From: Streptomyces roseirectus
GTDB taxonomy: Bacteria > Actinomycetota > Actinomycetes > Streptomycetales > Streptomycetaceae
Assembly (NCBI RefSeq): GCF_014489635.1
Contig: NZ_CP060828.1
Coordinates: 744,001 to 808,000, forward strand
Direction of reading: 5' to 3'
DNA length: 64,000 bases
The position numbers and the translations under genes are program-made. Every line of letters begins with the position of its first letter. Within the stretch, counting starts at the first letter, position 1. A model generated the notes under the pieces. The model was not told the origin of the DNA and did no database searches. It was given only the letters and a program-made list of their open reading frames with translations. Positions 8,477 through 17,103 of the stretch are shown here, one piece after another.

Positions 8477-10065
8477 ACAGCCCGCAGGCCATCGACGTAC
8501 TGATCATCGGTGCCGGCCCCTCGGGCTCCGCCCTGGCGATCGACCTCGTACGCCGCGGACTCGACGTCCGGATCGTCGACAGGTCCCCCCAGGCTTTCGA
8601 CGGCTCGCGCGCCAAGGGCATCCAGCCCCGCAGCCTCGAAATCCTCGAAGACCTCGGCGCTCTCGACGACGTGCTGGCCGGCGGCGACCTCTATCCCAAG
8701 CTCGGGATCCACGCGGGACCCATCGGTGTGCCGTGGAAGATGTTCCCCCACAAGGAGGCGACCCCGGACGTCCCGTACCCGAACACCTGGCTGATCCCGC
8801 AGTTCCGCACGGACCGCGCCCTGCACGCCCGGCTCGGTGAGCTCGGCCGCGAGGTCGAGTTCGGCAAGGAACTGACCGAGCTGACGCAGGACGAGGACAC
8901 GGTGGTCGCCAAGGTCGTGGGCGCGGACGGGGTCGAGGAGATCGTCGCCCGCTATGCCGTGGGGGCCGACGGCGGCTCCAGCGTGGTGCGCAAGCAGCTC
9001 GACATCGGTTTCGCCGGGACGACGGACGACGCCGACCGCGTGCTGATCGTGGACGCCTCCGTGAGTGGCCTGGCCCGCAACCGGTGGCACATGTGGCCCG
9101 GCCTCGGCGGCAAGCTGATCGGCGCCTGCCCGCTCCCCGGCAGCGACATGTTCCAGTGGATGATCCGGCTCACGCCCGACGAGGAGCCGCCCCAGGAGAT
9201 CGGCGCCATCGTCGACCGGATCCACTCCCACACCCGCAACCGGCACATCCAGCTGCACGAGATCCACTGGACGTCCGTGTTCCGGCCCAACATCCGTCTC
9301 GCGCAGCACTACGGCCGCGGACGGGTCTTCCTCGTCGGCGACGCCGCGCACGTCCACACCCCGGCCGGCGCCCAGGGCCTGAACACCGGTATGCAGGACG
9401 GCTACAACCTCGGCTGGAAGCTCGGCCAGGTCCTCGCCGGAGCCGACCCGGCCCTGCTGGACACCTACGAGGCCGAGCGGCAGCCGATCGCCGCCGGGGT
9501 CCTGGGCCTGTCCACGGAGAAATGGGGCGGCCTCGCCAAGCTCGACCCCTCCAGCATGAAGCGCGGCAAGGACGAGCAGCAGCTCGCCCTGACCTACTAC
9601 GGCGGCCCACTCGCCCCCGCCGGCAGCGGCGGCACCAGCACACTGCACGTGGGCGACCGCGCCCCGGATGCCCGACTGCTCGGCGCCGACGGCGCCGAGA
9701 CCCGCCTGTTCGATCTCTTGAAGGGACCGCACTTCACCGCCATCGCCTACGGCCCCGGTGCCGCCCGGGACCTCGAACTCCTCGACTGGCCGACGGCGGG
9801 CGCCCGGCTGAAGCGACTCACCGGCGGATCGGCCGCGGGCGACGGCCGCACCTTCTCCGACCCGAAGAACACGCTGCGGAGTGCCTACGGCCTGACCGGC
9901 GACACGCTGCTGCTGATCCGTCCCGACGGCTACATCGGACACATCGCCACTCGGGATTTCCTCACCACCACACAAACCGCCGTGCGGGCAATGACGCCGC
10001 AGGCAAGGAGCCGCACCATGTCCCAGCCGAGCCACACCCACCCCGGTTCGGGGGCCACTGAATGA
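8473..10065 (+). CDS. FAD-dependent class A aromatic monooxygenase
   Basis: A 530-residue single-component flavoprotein hydroxylase of the MhpA/PgaE type. It shows the GxGxxG FAD loop IGAGPSGSALAIDLVRRG near residue 12, AKGIQPRSLEIL, and the second FAD motif GDAAHVHTPAGAQGLNTGMQ near residue 290. The last 130 residues form the thioredoxin-like C-terminal domain usual in this class. It should use NAD(P)H and O2 to hydroxylate a phenolic or related ring. It is coupled at both ends (ATGA with 7571-8476 and with 10062-11387). The operon logic is ring hydroxylation followed by hydrolytic steps; the substrate is not identifiable. Confidence 0.88.
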   Translation: MNSPQAIDVLIIGAGPSGSALAIDLVRRGLDVRIVDRSPQAFDGSRAKGIQPRSLEILEDLGALDDVLAGGDLYPKLGIHAGPIGVPWKMFPHKEATPDVPYPNTWLIPQFRTDRALHARLGELGREVEFGKELTELTQDEDTVVAKVVGADGVEEIVARYAVGADGGSSVVRKQLDIGFAGTTDDADRVLIVDASVSGLARNRWHMWPGLGGKLIGACPLPGSDMFQWMIRLTPDEEPPQEIGAIVDRIHSHTRNRHIQLHEIHWTSVFRPNIRLAQHYGRGRVFLVGDAAHVHTPAGAQGLNTGMQDGYNLGWKLGQVLAGADPALLDTYEAERQPIAAGVLGLSTEKWGGLAKLDPSSMKRGKDEQQLALTYYGGPLAPAGSGGTSTLHVGDRAPDARLLGADGAETRLFDLLKGPHFTAIAYGPGAARDLELLDWPTAGARLKRLTGGSAAGDGRTFSDPKNTLRSAYGLTGDTLLLIRPDGYIGHIATRDFLTTTQTAVRAMTPQARSRTMSQPSHTHPGSGATE

Positions 10066-11387
10066 GCCGCGTACTGCTGCGCGGAGCGCAGGTCATCACG
10101 ATGACGCCCCACCGGCCGGACGCCGAGCATGTCGACATCCTCGTCGACGGCGAGACCATCGCCGCCGTCGGCGAAACCATCGAGGCGCCCGACGCCGAGG
10201 TCGTCGACTTCTCCGGCCGCGTCATCATCCCCGGCCTGGTCAACGCCCATCTGCACACCTGGCAGACCGCGCTGCGCTCCGCGGGCGCCGACTGGACGCT
10301 GATGGAGTACCTCACCCACCTGCACGGCGAGTGCGTCGGGCAGTACACCCCGGCCGACATGCACATCAGCAATCTCGCCGGCGCCCTGAACCAGATCAAC
10401 TGCGGTACCACCACCCTCGGCGACTGGTGTCACAACGCCCTGTCGCCCGAGCACGCCGACGCGGCCGTCGAGGGACTGGTCCAAGCCGGGATCCGCGCCG
10501 TCTTCCTGCACGGCACGCCCTACCGCTCGCCGGACACACCCCACCCGCTCGCCGAGATCGACCGGCTGCTCGACGGCCCCGTCCGCGACCACGCCCTCCT
10601 CACCCTGGGCATGGCCCTCCAGGGGCCGCAGTACTCCTCCGCCGAGACCGCGCTGGCCGACTTCCGGGCCGGCGCGGAACGCGGCCTCGTCGTCTCGATG
10701 CACCAGAGCGGCGGCGAACCCTCACCCGGCTGGGAAGCCGTGCGCGACGCCGGGCTGTTCAGCCCCCTGACCAACGTCGTGCACGGAGCCGACCTGCCCG
10801 ACGACTGGATCAAGACCCTCGTCGATGCGGGCGTCACCTTCACCACCACCCCGGAGAACGAACTGGGCCAGGGACACGGCACACCCATCACCGGATCCCT
10901 GCTGAGCCTGGGCGCGGCACCCTCCCTGGGCACCGACATCGACACCGTCGTACCCGGCAGGATCCTCACCGCCGCCCGGATCGCCCTGGCCCACCAGCGC
11001 AGCCTGGACCACGCCCACCACCGGCAGACGACCGGCATGTACGCCGACACACCGTCCGTCACCGGCAAACAGGCGCTTGCCTGGGCCACGGTCGAAGGAG
11101 CGAAGGCACTGGGCCTGGCGGACAAGGTGGGCCGGATCGAGGCGGGCATGCAGGCCGACCTGGTCGCCGTCGACGCCCGGGCGCTCAACCTGTGGCCGGC
11201 GCACGACCCCATCGCCACGGTCCTGCACGCCGACATCGCCAACATCGAAGCCGTGATGGTCGCCGGCACCTGGCGCAAACGCGATCACGTCCTGCTCGCA
11301 TCCGGCCTCGACGAGATCAAGGACCAGCTGCGCGACTCCGGAGAGCGGCTGCTGCGCGGCATCAGGCCCGCGGGCTCTCCCGGCTGA
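10062..11387 (+). CDS. Amidohydrolase (TRZ/ATZ-like)
   Basis: A 441-residue amidohydrolase-superfamily metal-dependent hydrolase or deaminase. The HxH metal motif is in VNAHLHTW near residue 62, with later metal ligands in MHQSGG and VVHGADL and the conserved Asp in GTDIDT. The C-terminal GRIEAGMQADLVAVDA is the standard return to the composite beta-sandwich. This group includes cytosine, 8-oxoguanine and s-triazine deaminases. In this operon it may remove an amine or open a ring of a nitrogen heterocycle. Start ATG 10062 overlaps the monooxygenase stop. No transporter is linked. Confidence 0.85.
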   Translation: MSRVLLRGAQVITMTPHRPDAEHVDILVDGETIAAVGETIEAPDAEVVDFSGRVIIPGLVNAHLHTWQTALRSAGADWTLMEYLTHLHGECVGQYTPADMHISNLAGALNQINCGTTTLGDWCHNALSPEHADAAVEGLVQAGIRAVFLHGTPYRSPDTPHPLAEIDRLLDGPVRDHALLTLGMALQGPQYSSAETALADFRAGAERGLVVSMHQSGGEPSPGWEAVRDAGLFSPLTNVVHGADLPDDWIKTLVDAGVTFTTTPENELGQGHGTPITGSLLSLGAAPSLGTDIDTVVPGRILTAARIALAHQRSLDHAHHRQTTGMYADTPSVTGKQALAWATVEGAKALGLADKVGRIEAGMQADLVAVDARALNLWPAHDPIATVLHADIANIEAVMVAGTWRKRDHVLLASGLDEIKDQLRDSGERLLRGIRPAGSPG

Positions 11388-11559
11388 CGCACCGCGACGG
11401 CCCCCACGCGTGAACCGTGCGCCGACGCGCGCGACACCCCGTCCTCGTCGGCGCGATGGCCACGCCCTCAGAGCCGCACACCGCGGCCTCGTTCCCCCAG
11501 CGAGAAGGTCCCGTGACCAGCCCCAGGCGGCCCTGGCACATCAAAAAGCCGCTGCGGAC

Positions 11560-12034
11560 CGCACGATGGCGTTCACGGCCACCCCTTCCGCTGTAGACGT
11601 CGATGGGCGTCAGGGGGAGATCCGTGCTACTCGGGCCGGCTGGGGCAGACCCGAGCCGAGCAGGTCGCGGTGGACGGCAGTGACGAAGGGATAGGCGTCA
11701 CGGTAGGCGTACTACGGCGCCAGCCCGTGGTACGCCACCTCGACTCGTACACCGGCATCCGCAAGCTGCGAGATCAACGGCCCGTGCTGGGGCCAGATGT
11801 GGCCGAAGCAGGCGCCGCCGTGCAGATCGACAACCGCTCGCTCCGCCCGGCGCCCGCGCGGACTGACGGTGCGGCGTTCGAGACCGTCGATGCCACGCGA
11901 TCTACGTCGTGCCGCTGTACCGGTTCGGCGGGCGGACGAGGTGGCTCCGTCGATGCGGCCACGGGGTCCGGATCCCTGCGTTTAAGAGTCAACCGCAAGA
12001 ACGCGGCGAGTACGTGCGTCTGGGGACTGTTCAT
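11560..12034 (-). pseudogene. Decayed alpha/beta hydrolase fold-3 (HSL-type) gene
   Basis: A good ribosome binding site (AAGGAG, 9-base spacer) and ATG 12034 open a frame beginning MNSPQTHVLAAFLR, as in fold-3 esterases. After about 35 codons the frame shifts. The signature VVDLHGGACFGHIWPQHGP and the segment VAYHGLAP-YAYRDAYPFVTAV then follow, with an in-frame TAG at 11712-11714. The nucleophile region is deleted: PARVARISP runs almost directly into PIDVYSG near 11590-11612. A multiply damaged gene is a better reading than any intact frame here. The rest of 11388-12086 holds no other gene I can see. Confidence 0.7.
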
Positions 12035-12086
12035 GTATGGCTCTCCTTCTTGGCGCCGCGATGCCGTCCGCTTCGCAGAGGGGTTG

Positions 12087-12764
12087 TCACGTCTGCGGAA
12101 CCGGTCTGACCAGCCTTGCTTCGTAGGCGAAAGCCACCGCCTGGACGCGGGTCCGGGCACCGATCTTGGCGAGGATGCGGCTGACGTGTGACTTGACCGT
12201 GGTTTCGGCCAGATGCAGGTCTTCGGCGATCTCTCTGTTGCTCCGACCCGATGCGACGTGGGCGAGAACCTCACGCTCGCGTACGGTGAGGTGGTGGAGT
12301 CGGCCGCAGTCGTCGTGGTCCTGCTCCAGGACGGGACTTCGCAGGCGGTGGGCGAAGGTGTCGAGGAGTTTGCGGGTCAGACTCGGCGCGATGACCGCGT
12401 CGCCTCTGGCCACCGCGTGGACCGCGGCGACCAGTTCCTCGGGGCGGGCGTCTTTGAGGAGAAAGCCACTGGCTCCGGCGCGCAGCGCCTTGTAGACGCG
12501 TTGCTCGAGATCGAAGGTGGTCAGTACCAGGACCCGTGAACGACTGCCGGAATCAACAAGGCGCCGTGTGGCCTCCGTGCCGTCCATGCCGGGCATGTCC
12601 ACGTCCATCAGAACGATGTCGGGCTGGAGTGCAGAGGCCATACGGACCGCCTCGCGGCCGTTGTCGGCCTCGCCGACGACGGTCAGTCCAGGTTGCCGTT
12701 CGAGGATCATGCGCACGGCAAGGCGTTGCGGGGACTCGTCGTCGACGATCAGCAGGGTGGTCAT
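12087..12764 (-). CDS. NarL/LuxR-family response regulator (orphan)
   Basis: A 225-residue response regulator. The receiver domain (about 1-120) has acidic Asp8/Asp9, phospho-acceptor Asp54 in VLMDVDMPGMDG and the conserved GFLLKD lysine. The C-terminal LuxR helix-turn-helix is complete: LTVREREVLAHVASGRSNRE through TTVKSHVSRILAKIG. Such regulators normally sit beside a HisKA_3 sensor kinase, but none is adjacent. The flanks are a decayed hydrolase gene and a DUF3500 gene. It is either a true orphan or has lost its partner. Confidence 0.9.
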   Translation of the reverse strand: MTTLLIVDDESPQRLAVRMILERQPGLTVVGEADNGREAVRMASALQPDIVLMDVDMPGMDGTEATRRLVDSGSRSRVLVLTTFDLEQRVYKALRAGASGFLLKDARPEELVAAVHAVARGDAVIAPSLTRKLLDTFAHRLRSPVLEQDHDDCGRLHHLTVREREVLAHVASGRSNREIAEDLHLAETTVKSHVSRILAKIGARTRVQAVAFAYEARLVRPVPQT

Positions 12765-12834
12765 GGTGCCGGTTCTTTCGTGGGGGGGGTGGGGGCCGGC
12801 GGTACGGGTGTGTACGGCGCTCCCCGAGTAGGCC

Positions 12835-14001
12835 CTACTCGTGTGCGATGTGTGCGCGGTGTTCGGCGAGTACGTCCAGTCCGAAGTCGGAGGTCAGGTC
12901 ACGCCACACCGAGTGGGCGTGGTTGGCGTGCCGCTGGGTGTTGTCGTACTCGATGAGGACGCGAGGGTCCTGAACCCGGTAGTAGTGCGGTTCCCCGGCG
13001 TCCGTGCTGCCCGCCCAGCCGAAATGCACCGCGTCGAGGACGGCGTCGGAGGCGTAGTGGGTGTCGTAGGCGTCCGCGAGGAACTCGGGTGCCCGTCCGG
13101 TGTAGAGCGTGACGAGCCGGCGCAACAGGTGCCGCTGCTCGTTGTCCAGGTCGCGACCGCTGATGCCTTGGGGGGGAATCGTGATGGCCACGCGCGCGTG
13201 ATCGTTCTCGGTGTATCCGCTGCCCGCTTCCGCCCGGCGGTCGATGTCGTCGACGAGCCGGTCCAGCTCGGGGTCGGCGAACCGGCCGCGCCACAGGTCC
13301 TGCATGTGCATCATCGTGTCGCCGTGTCCGACGCGTGGACGGTTGCCGGAGACGATGTCCGAGACGGCGGACGGGTGGAGCAGAGCGCTTCGGAGTTGGT
13401 CCGGGTCCAGACTGCGGACCAGTCGACGGGCCGTCTCCTCGGGGCCTTGCAGGGGCCGCAGGGTGCCTCCGACCAGCTCGGTCGTGGCCGGGTCGGCACC
13501 GATGAAGCAGGGGGTCGTGGAGACGAGCCGACCGGCGACGACGAGGTTGTTCAGGGAGATGTGGTGGCCGCCGAACCGCCACGCCCAGACCCGGTCACCG
13601 GGGCGGCCGAAGATCCTCAGCCAGTACAGGCCGGGGTCCCGTCCGCGCTGCCGACCCCAGTGGACCCGCCACCCTTCCAGCTGGTCCAGGACGTTCTCCA
13701 GTCCCATCACGGTGGTGACCGTGGCGTAGCCCGGGACGGACAGTCCGGTGGCCACCAGCCGCATGGCCAGGCTCTGTTGGCGGGCGTTCTGGTCCCGGAC
13801 GGCGAGTCCGCCGTGTTCGGTGGGGGTGTAGAACCAGCGCAGCCGCTCGGCCTCCGCGTCCGGGTGGAGCGGGGAGTCGTAGGCGGCGAGCGGGAGTTGG
13901 TCCGCGCTCAGGCTGCCCAGCCAGGCGGTGGCGGCCTCGGCCATGGCGTCCGCCGCCTTCTCCCGTCCGGCTGCCAGGGCGTCCTCCCGGTCACCGGTCA
14001 C
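12835..14001 (-). CDS. DUF3500 family protein
   Basis: A 388-residue protein of the DUF3500 family, recognised from WLGSLSADQLPLAAYD, RWFYTPTEHGGL, the FGGHHISLN core and PTPCFIGADPA-like TTPCFIGADP. No biochemical role for the family is established to my knowledge. There is no signal peptide. Its start overlaps the end of the upstream zinc dehydrogenase by 11 bases, so the two are co-transcribed and coupled, which ties the protein to the catabolic block. The histidine-rich FGGHH and HANHAHS segments could bind metal; that is inference only. Confidence 0.8.
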   Translation of the reverse strand: MTGDREDALAAGREKAADAMAEAATAWLGSLSADQLPLAAYDSPLHPDAEAERLRWFYTPTEHGGLAVRDQNARQQSLAMRLVATGLSVPGYATVTTVMGLENVLDQLEGWRVHWGRQRGRDPGLYWLRIFGRPGDRVWAWRFGGHHISLNNLVVAGRLVSTTPCFIGADPATTELVGGTLRPLQGPEETARRLVRSLDPDQLRSALLHPSAVSDIVSGNRPRVGHGDTMMHMQDLWRGRFADPELDRLVDDIDRRAEAGSGYTENDHARVAITIPPQGISGRDLDNEQRHLLRRLVTLYTGRAPEFLADAYDTHYASDAVLDAVHFGWAGSTDAGEPHYYRVQDPRVLIEYDNTQRHANHAHSVWRDLTSDFGLDVLAEHRAHIAHE

Positions 14002-15094
14002 GGGTGGGCTCCGGGTCCTCGGAGATGTCGAGCATGACCTTGATGGCGTTGCCCCGGCGCTCGGCGTAGGTGTCGAACGCCTCGGCGACGTCGGGCAGCC
14101 CGAAATGGTGGGTGACCAGGTCCGCGGTGCGCAGCCGGCCCCGGGCGGCCAGGCCCACGGCGCGGGCCACCGAACCGGTGCCCTCGCCGCGGACCGTCCG
14201 GATCGAGATGCCGTTCATCACGGCGTGGTTGAGATCGGCCCGCACGGGCTCTTCGAAGAAGCCGACGAGGACGACCGTCCCGGACCGTTTGGCCATGCGC
14301 AGCGCGTCGTCCACCGCGCTCGGGGCGCCGGAGCACTCCAGGACGATGTCGGCGCCGATCCCGTCGGTCGCCTCCCGGACCGCCGCCACCGCGTCCTCCT
14401 CGCGGGAGTTGACGACCAGGTCCGCGCCGAAGGACTTGCCGAGGGCGAGCCTGGCTTCCCGCGTGCCGGCCAGGGCTACGGTCCTGGCCCCGAGTTCACG
14501 TGCGACCTGTACCGCGAGCAGACCTATCGGTCCGGGGCCGATCACCGCGACCGTGGATCCGACGAGCAGGGTGTCGAGCACGTCGAAGGCGTGCATCACG
14601 GTGCCCACGGTGGTGAGGACGACCGCGGCGTCGAAGTCCACGGTGTCCGGCAACCGGTGGAGGGTCGCCACGTGGTTGAGCGCGTATTCCGCGAAGCCCC
14701 CGTCGACGGTCATCCCCTGCACGCGGTGCCCGGTGTGGCGCAGACCGTAGTTGAGGCAGTCCGTGTAGGCCCCGGCCAGGCAGTTGGCGCAGCGCGTGCA
14801 GCCGCGGTGGGCTTCCGTCACCACCCGGTCGCCGACCCGGAACTCGTCCACGGCGCTGCCCACCGCGGCGACGACGCCGGCGTACTCGTGGCCGGGTACG
14901 AACTCGCCCGCGGCCGGGCCGCCGTCCTTGAAGAAGTGCCGACTGCGGATCTTCAGGTCCGTCCCGCACAGGGACGCCCTGCGGACGTGTACCAGAACGT
15001 CTTCCGGTCCCACCCGCGGCACGGGCAGCGTCGTGACGGCGAGGGTGCCGGGCTCACCCAGCACCGCGGCCCGCATGGTTTCCGGCAAGGACAT
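13991..15094 (-). CDS. Zinc-dependent alcohol dehydrogenase (MDR)
   Basis: A 367-residue medium-chain dehydrogenase. The catalytic zinc site is CGTDLK plus GHEYAG. The structural zinc cluster is represented by CTRCANCLAGAYTDC, and the NAD-binding loop is VIGPGPIGLLAV. It should oxidise a secondary alcohol or polyol, or reduce the ketone. It is transcribed away from the SDR gene at 15297, and the 200-base divergent region holds a candidate LysR box. It is the first gene of a minus-strand pair with the DUF3500 gene. The substrate is unknown. Confidence 0.88.
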   Translation of the reverse strand: MSLPETMRAAVLGEPGTLAVTTLPVPRVGPEDVLVHVRRASLCGTDLKIRSRHFFKDGGPAAGEFVPGHEYAGVVAAVGSAVDEFRVGDRVVTEAHRGCTRCANCLAGAYTDCLNYGLRHTGHRVQGMTVDGGFAEYALNHVATLHRLPDTVDFDAAVVLTTVGTVMHAFDVLDTLLVGSTVAVIGPGPIGLLAVQVARELGARTVALAGTREARLALGKSFGADLVVNSREEDAVAAVREATDGIGADIVLECSGAPSAVDDALRMAKRSGTVVLVGFFEEPVRADLNHAVMNGISIRTVRGEGTGSVARAVGLAARGRLRTADLVTHHFGLPDVAEAFDTYAERRGNAIKVMLDISEDPEPTRDR

Positions 15095-15205
15095 AGGGGC
15101 CTCCAGTTACGGCCATGAACATGCGTCGGGAATCGACGGACCGAAACGGCCCTTTTCCCCACCTCATCTTGCACGCCGGAAACGCCTGTTTCCTCTTCGC
15201 GGCGC

Positions 15206-15220
15206 ATAGGAATTCCTTAT
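15206..15220. promoter_or_regulatory. Candidate LysR box between divergent dehydrogenase genes
   Basis: ATAGGAATTCCTTAT contains the perfect 10-bp palindrome AGGAATTCCT and fits the T-N11-A LysR motif (T15207 to A15219). A related half-word, ATTCCTAT, follows at 15235-15242. The LysR gene at 17104 is the nearest candidate regulator. Confidence 0.45.
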
Positions 15221-15296
15221 GCGTGTCGCGAGAGATTCCTATTGGAGAGCCATCACGACCTCGTGGCAGTGTCATTCGGAAACAAGGAGTGAAGCT

Positions 15297-16082
15297 GTGG
15301 ATCTGGGAATTTCGGGCAAGACCGCGCTCGTGCTGGGCGGAGGTGGGGGTCTCGGCGGCGCGATCGCCCAGGCTCTCGCCGCGGAGGGCGCCGCCGTCGC
15401 CGTCGCGGACATCAGCCCACAGGCCGCGGAGAGCACCGCCGAGGCGGTAGCCGATGCGGGCGGGAAAGCCCTCCCCCTGGAATGGGACCTCGCCGATCTG
15501 GCCGCGATCGACCAGCACATCGCGGCAGTCGAAGGGGCGCTCGGTTCCGTGGACATCCTGGTCAACAACACGGGAGGGCCGCCGCCCTCGCCGGTCGCGG
15601 GGCAGGACCCCGAACTCTGGCTGAAGCACTTCCAGTCCATGGTGCTGTCCGTCATCGCGATCACGGACAGGGTCGTGCCGCTGATGCGCGGCCGCGGCTG
15701 GGGCAGGATCATCACCAGCGCCAGCTCGGGGGTGATCGCCCCCATCCCCAACCTGGGGCTGTCGAACGCCTTGCGGGGCAGCCTGCTCGGCTGGTCCAAG
15801 ACGCTGGCCCGGGAAGTCGCGGCCGAGGGTGTCACCTGCAACGTGGTCGTTCCGGGACGGATCGGCACCCAGCGGACCAAGTTCCTCGACCAGGCCAAGG
15901 CCGACCGGGAGGGCAAGTCCGTCGCGGAGACGTCCGCCGAGAGCGTCGCGTCGATCCCTGTGGGCCGCTACGGCGAGCCGCGGGAGTACGCCGCCGCCGT
16001 CGCCTTCCTCGCAAGCGTCCATGCCTCTTACATCACAGGCTCGGTCATGCGCGTCGACGGCGGACTCGTCGCCAGCCTCTGA
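15297..16082 (+). CDS. Atypical short-chain dehydrogenase/reductase
   Basis: A 261-residue SDR. GTG 15297 is chosen because AAGGAG lies 7 bases upstream (15284-15289); the frame is open further but has no SDR sequence. The nucleotide loop is LGGGGGLGGAIAQALA and the NNTGG motif is present. The usual YxxxK catalytic pair is absent: after SASSG the aligned segment reads NLGLSNALRGSLLGWSKTL, with no Tyr and Arg where Lys is expected. A similar variant recurs in a distinct FabG-like subgroup as I remember it, so this is probably not damage. It leads the DapA-family gene by 32 bases. Confidence 0.85.
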   Translation: MDLGISGKTALVLGGGGGLGGAIAQALAAEGAAVAVADISPQAAESTAEAVADAGGKALPLEWDLADLAAIDQHIAAVEGALGSVDILVNNTGGPPPSPVAGQDPELWLKHFQSMVLSVIAITDRVVPLMRGRGWGRIITSASSGVIAPIPNLGLSNALRGSLLGWSKTLAREVAAEGVTCNVVVPGRIGTQRTKFLDQAKADREGKSVAETSAESVASIPVGRYGEPREYAAAVAFLASVHASYITGSVMRVDGGLVASL

Positions 16083-16114
16083 AAAAGACATCGGAATTCT
16101 GAGGAGGCAGAACA

Positions 16115-17050
16115 ATGGCACCCCTGGACCGCGACACCCATGGTGTTTTCGCCATCGCACCAACGCCCTTCGACGAGGAAGGCGCCATCGATTTCGACTC
16201 GCTCAGCCGACTCGTCGACTTCTACGGAGGCTCCGGCGTCACCGGACTGACCCTCCTGGGTCAGATGGGCGAAGCACCCAAGCTGTCCCACGAGGAGAGC
16301 GTGCGCATCGTCCAGCACGTCCTCAAGCGCACCGATCTGCCGATCATCGTGGGCGTCTCCGCACCCGGCTACGCCGCCATGCGGACCCTCACGGTCGACG
16401 TCATGTCAGCCGGCGCCCACGGCGTCATGATCGCCCCGCCGAACACGCTGCGTACCGACGACCAGATCGTGAGCTACTACGAGGGAGCGGCGGGCGCCAT
16501 CGGCGCGGACGTGCCGTTCGTGATCCAGGACTATCCGCTGTCGTTCTCCGTCGTCATGTCCCCCGCCGTCATCGCCCGCATCGCGAACACCGCGCCAGGG
16601 TGCGTGATGCTCAAGCACGAGGACTGGCCGGGCCTGGAGAAGATCAGCGCGCTCCGGCGACTCGAAGCCGATGGAGCGATGCCCCGTCTGTCGATCCTGT
16701 GCGGAAACGGCGGCCTCTTCCTGGACTTCGAGACCGAACGCGGAGCCGACGGAGCGATGACGGGCTACTGCGTTCCCGAACTCCTCGTCGACGTGGTGCG
16801 CCACACCGCCGCCGGCGACCGTGACGCCGCCCATGACGTCTTCGACGCCCACCTGCCCCTGCTGCGCTACGAACAGCAGCCGGGCATCGGCCTGGCCGTG
16901 CGCAAGTACGTCATGAAACGCCGCGGAATCCTGACCTCCGACACCCAGCGCGAGCCCGGGGCCGTGCTGTCGGCGCGAGCCCGCAGCGAGGTCGACTACC
17001 TGCTGTCCCGGCTCACCCGCAAGGACGACAGGGTCGCGCTCACGGCATGA
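16115..17050 (+). CDS. DapA-family aldolase/lyase
   Basis: A 311-residue member of the dihydrodipicolinate synthase/N-acetylneuraminate lyase family. It has TIM-barrel motifs PTPFDEEG-type near the N-terminus, LLGQMGEAPKLS in place of the classical GTTGE loop, and Schiff-base Lys167 in MLKHEDWPG. AGGAGG precedes ATG 16115. Members of this branch act on 2-keto-3-deoxy acids or related pyruvate aldols. Next to an SDR and a zinc dehydrogenase, a catabolic aldol cleavage giving pyruvate is the likeliest job. It is not the lysine-pathway enzyme in this context. Confidence 0.82.
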   Translation: MAPLDRDTHGVFAIAPTPFDEEGAIDFDSLSRLVDFYGGSGVTGLTLLGQMGEAPKLSHEESVRIVQHVLKRTDLPIIVGVSAPGYAAMRTLTVDVMSAGAHGVMIAPPNTLRTDDQIVSYYEGAAGAIGADVPFVIQDYPLSFSVVMSPAVIARIANTAPGCVMLKHEDWPGLEKISALRRLEADGAMPRLSILCGNGGLFLDFETERGADGAMTGYCVPELLVDVVRHTAAGDRDAAHDVFDAHLPLLRYEQQPGIGLAVRKYVMKRRGILTSDTQREPGAVLSARARSEVDYLLSRLTRKDDRVALTA

Positions 17051-17103
17051 CGCGCAGATGACACCCCTCGGCGCAGCAGTACGGCACCACGTAACTTGAT
17101 CCC

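Noticed and set aside
11670..12191. Plus-strand frame of 173 codons near the response regulator
   Set aside because: It overlaps the hydrolase fossil and the regulator end. The minus-strand reading has clear fold-3 hydrolase motifs and a good ribosome site instead.
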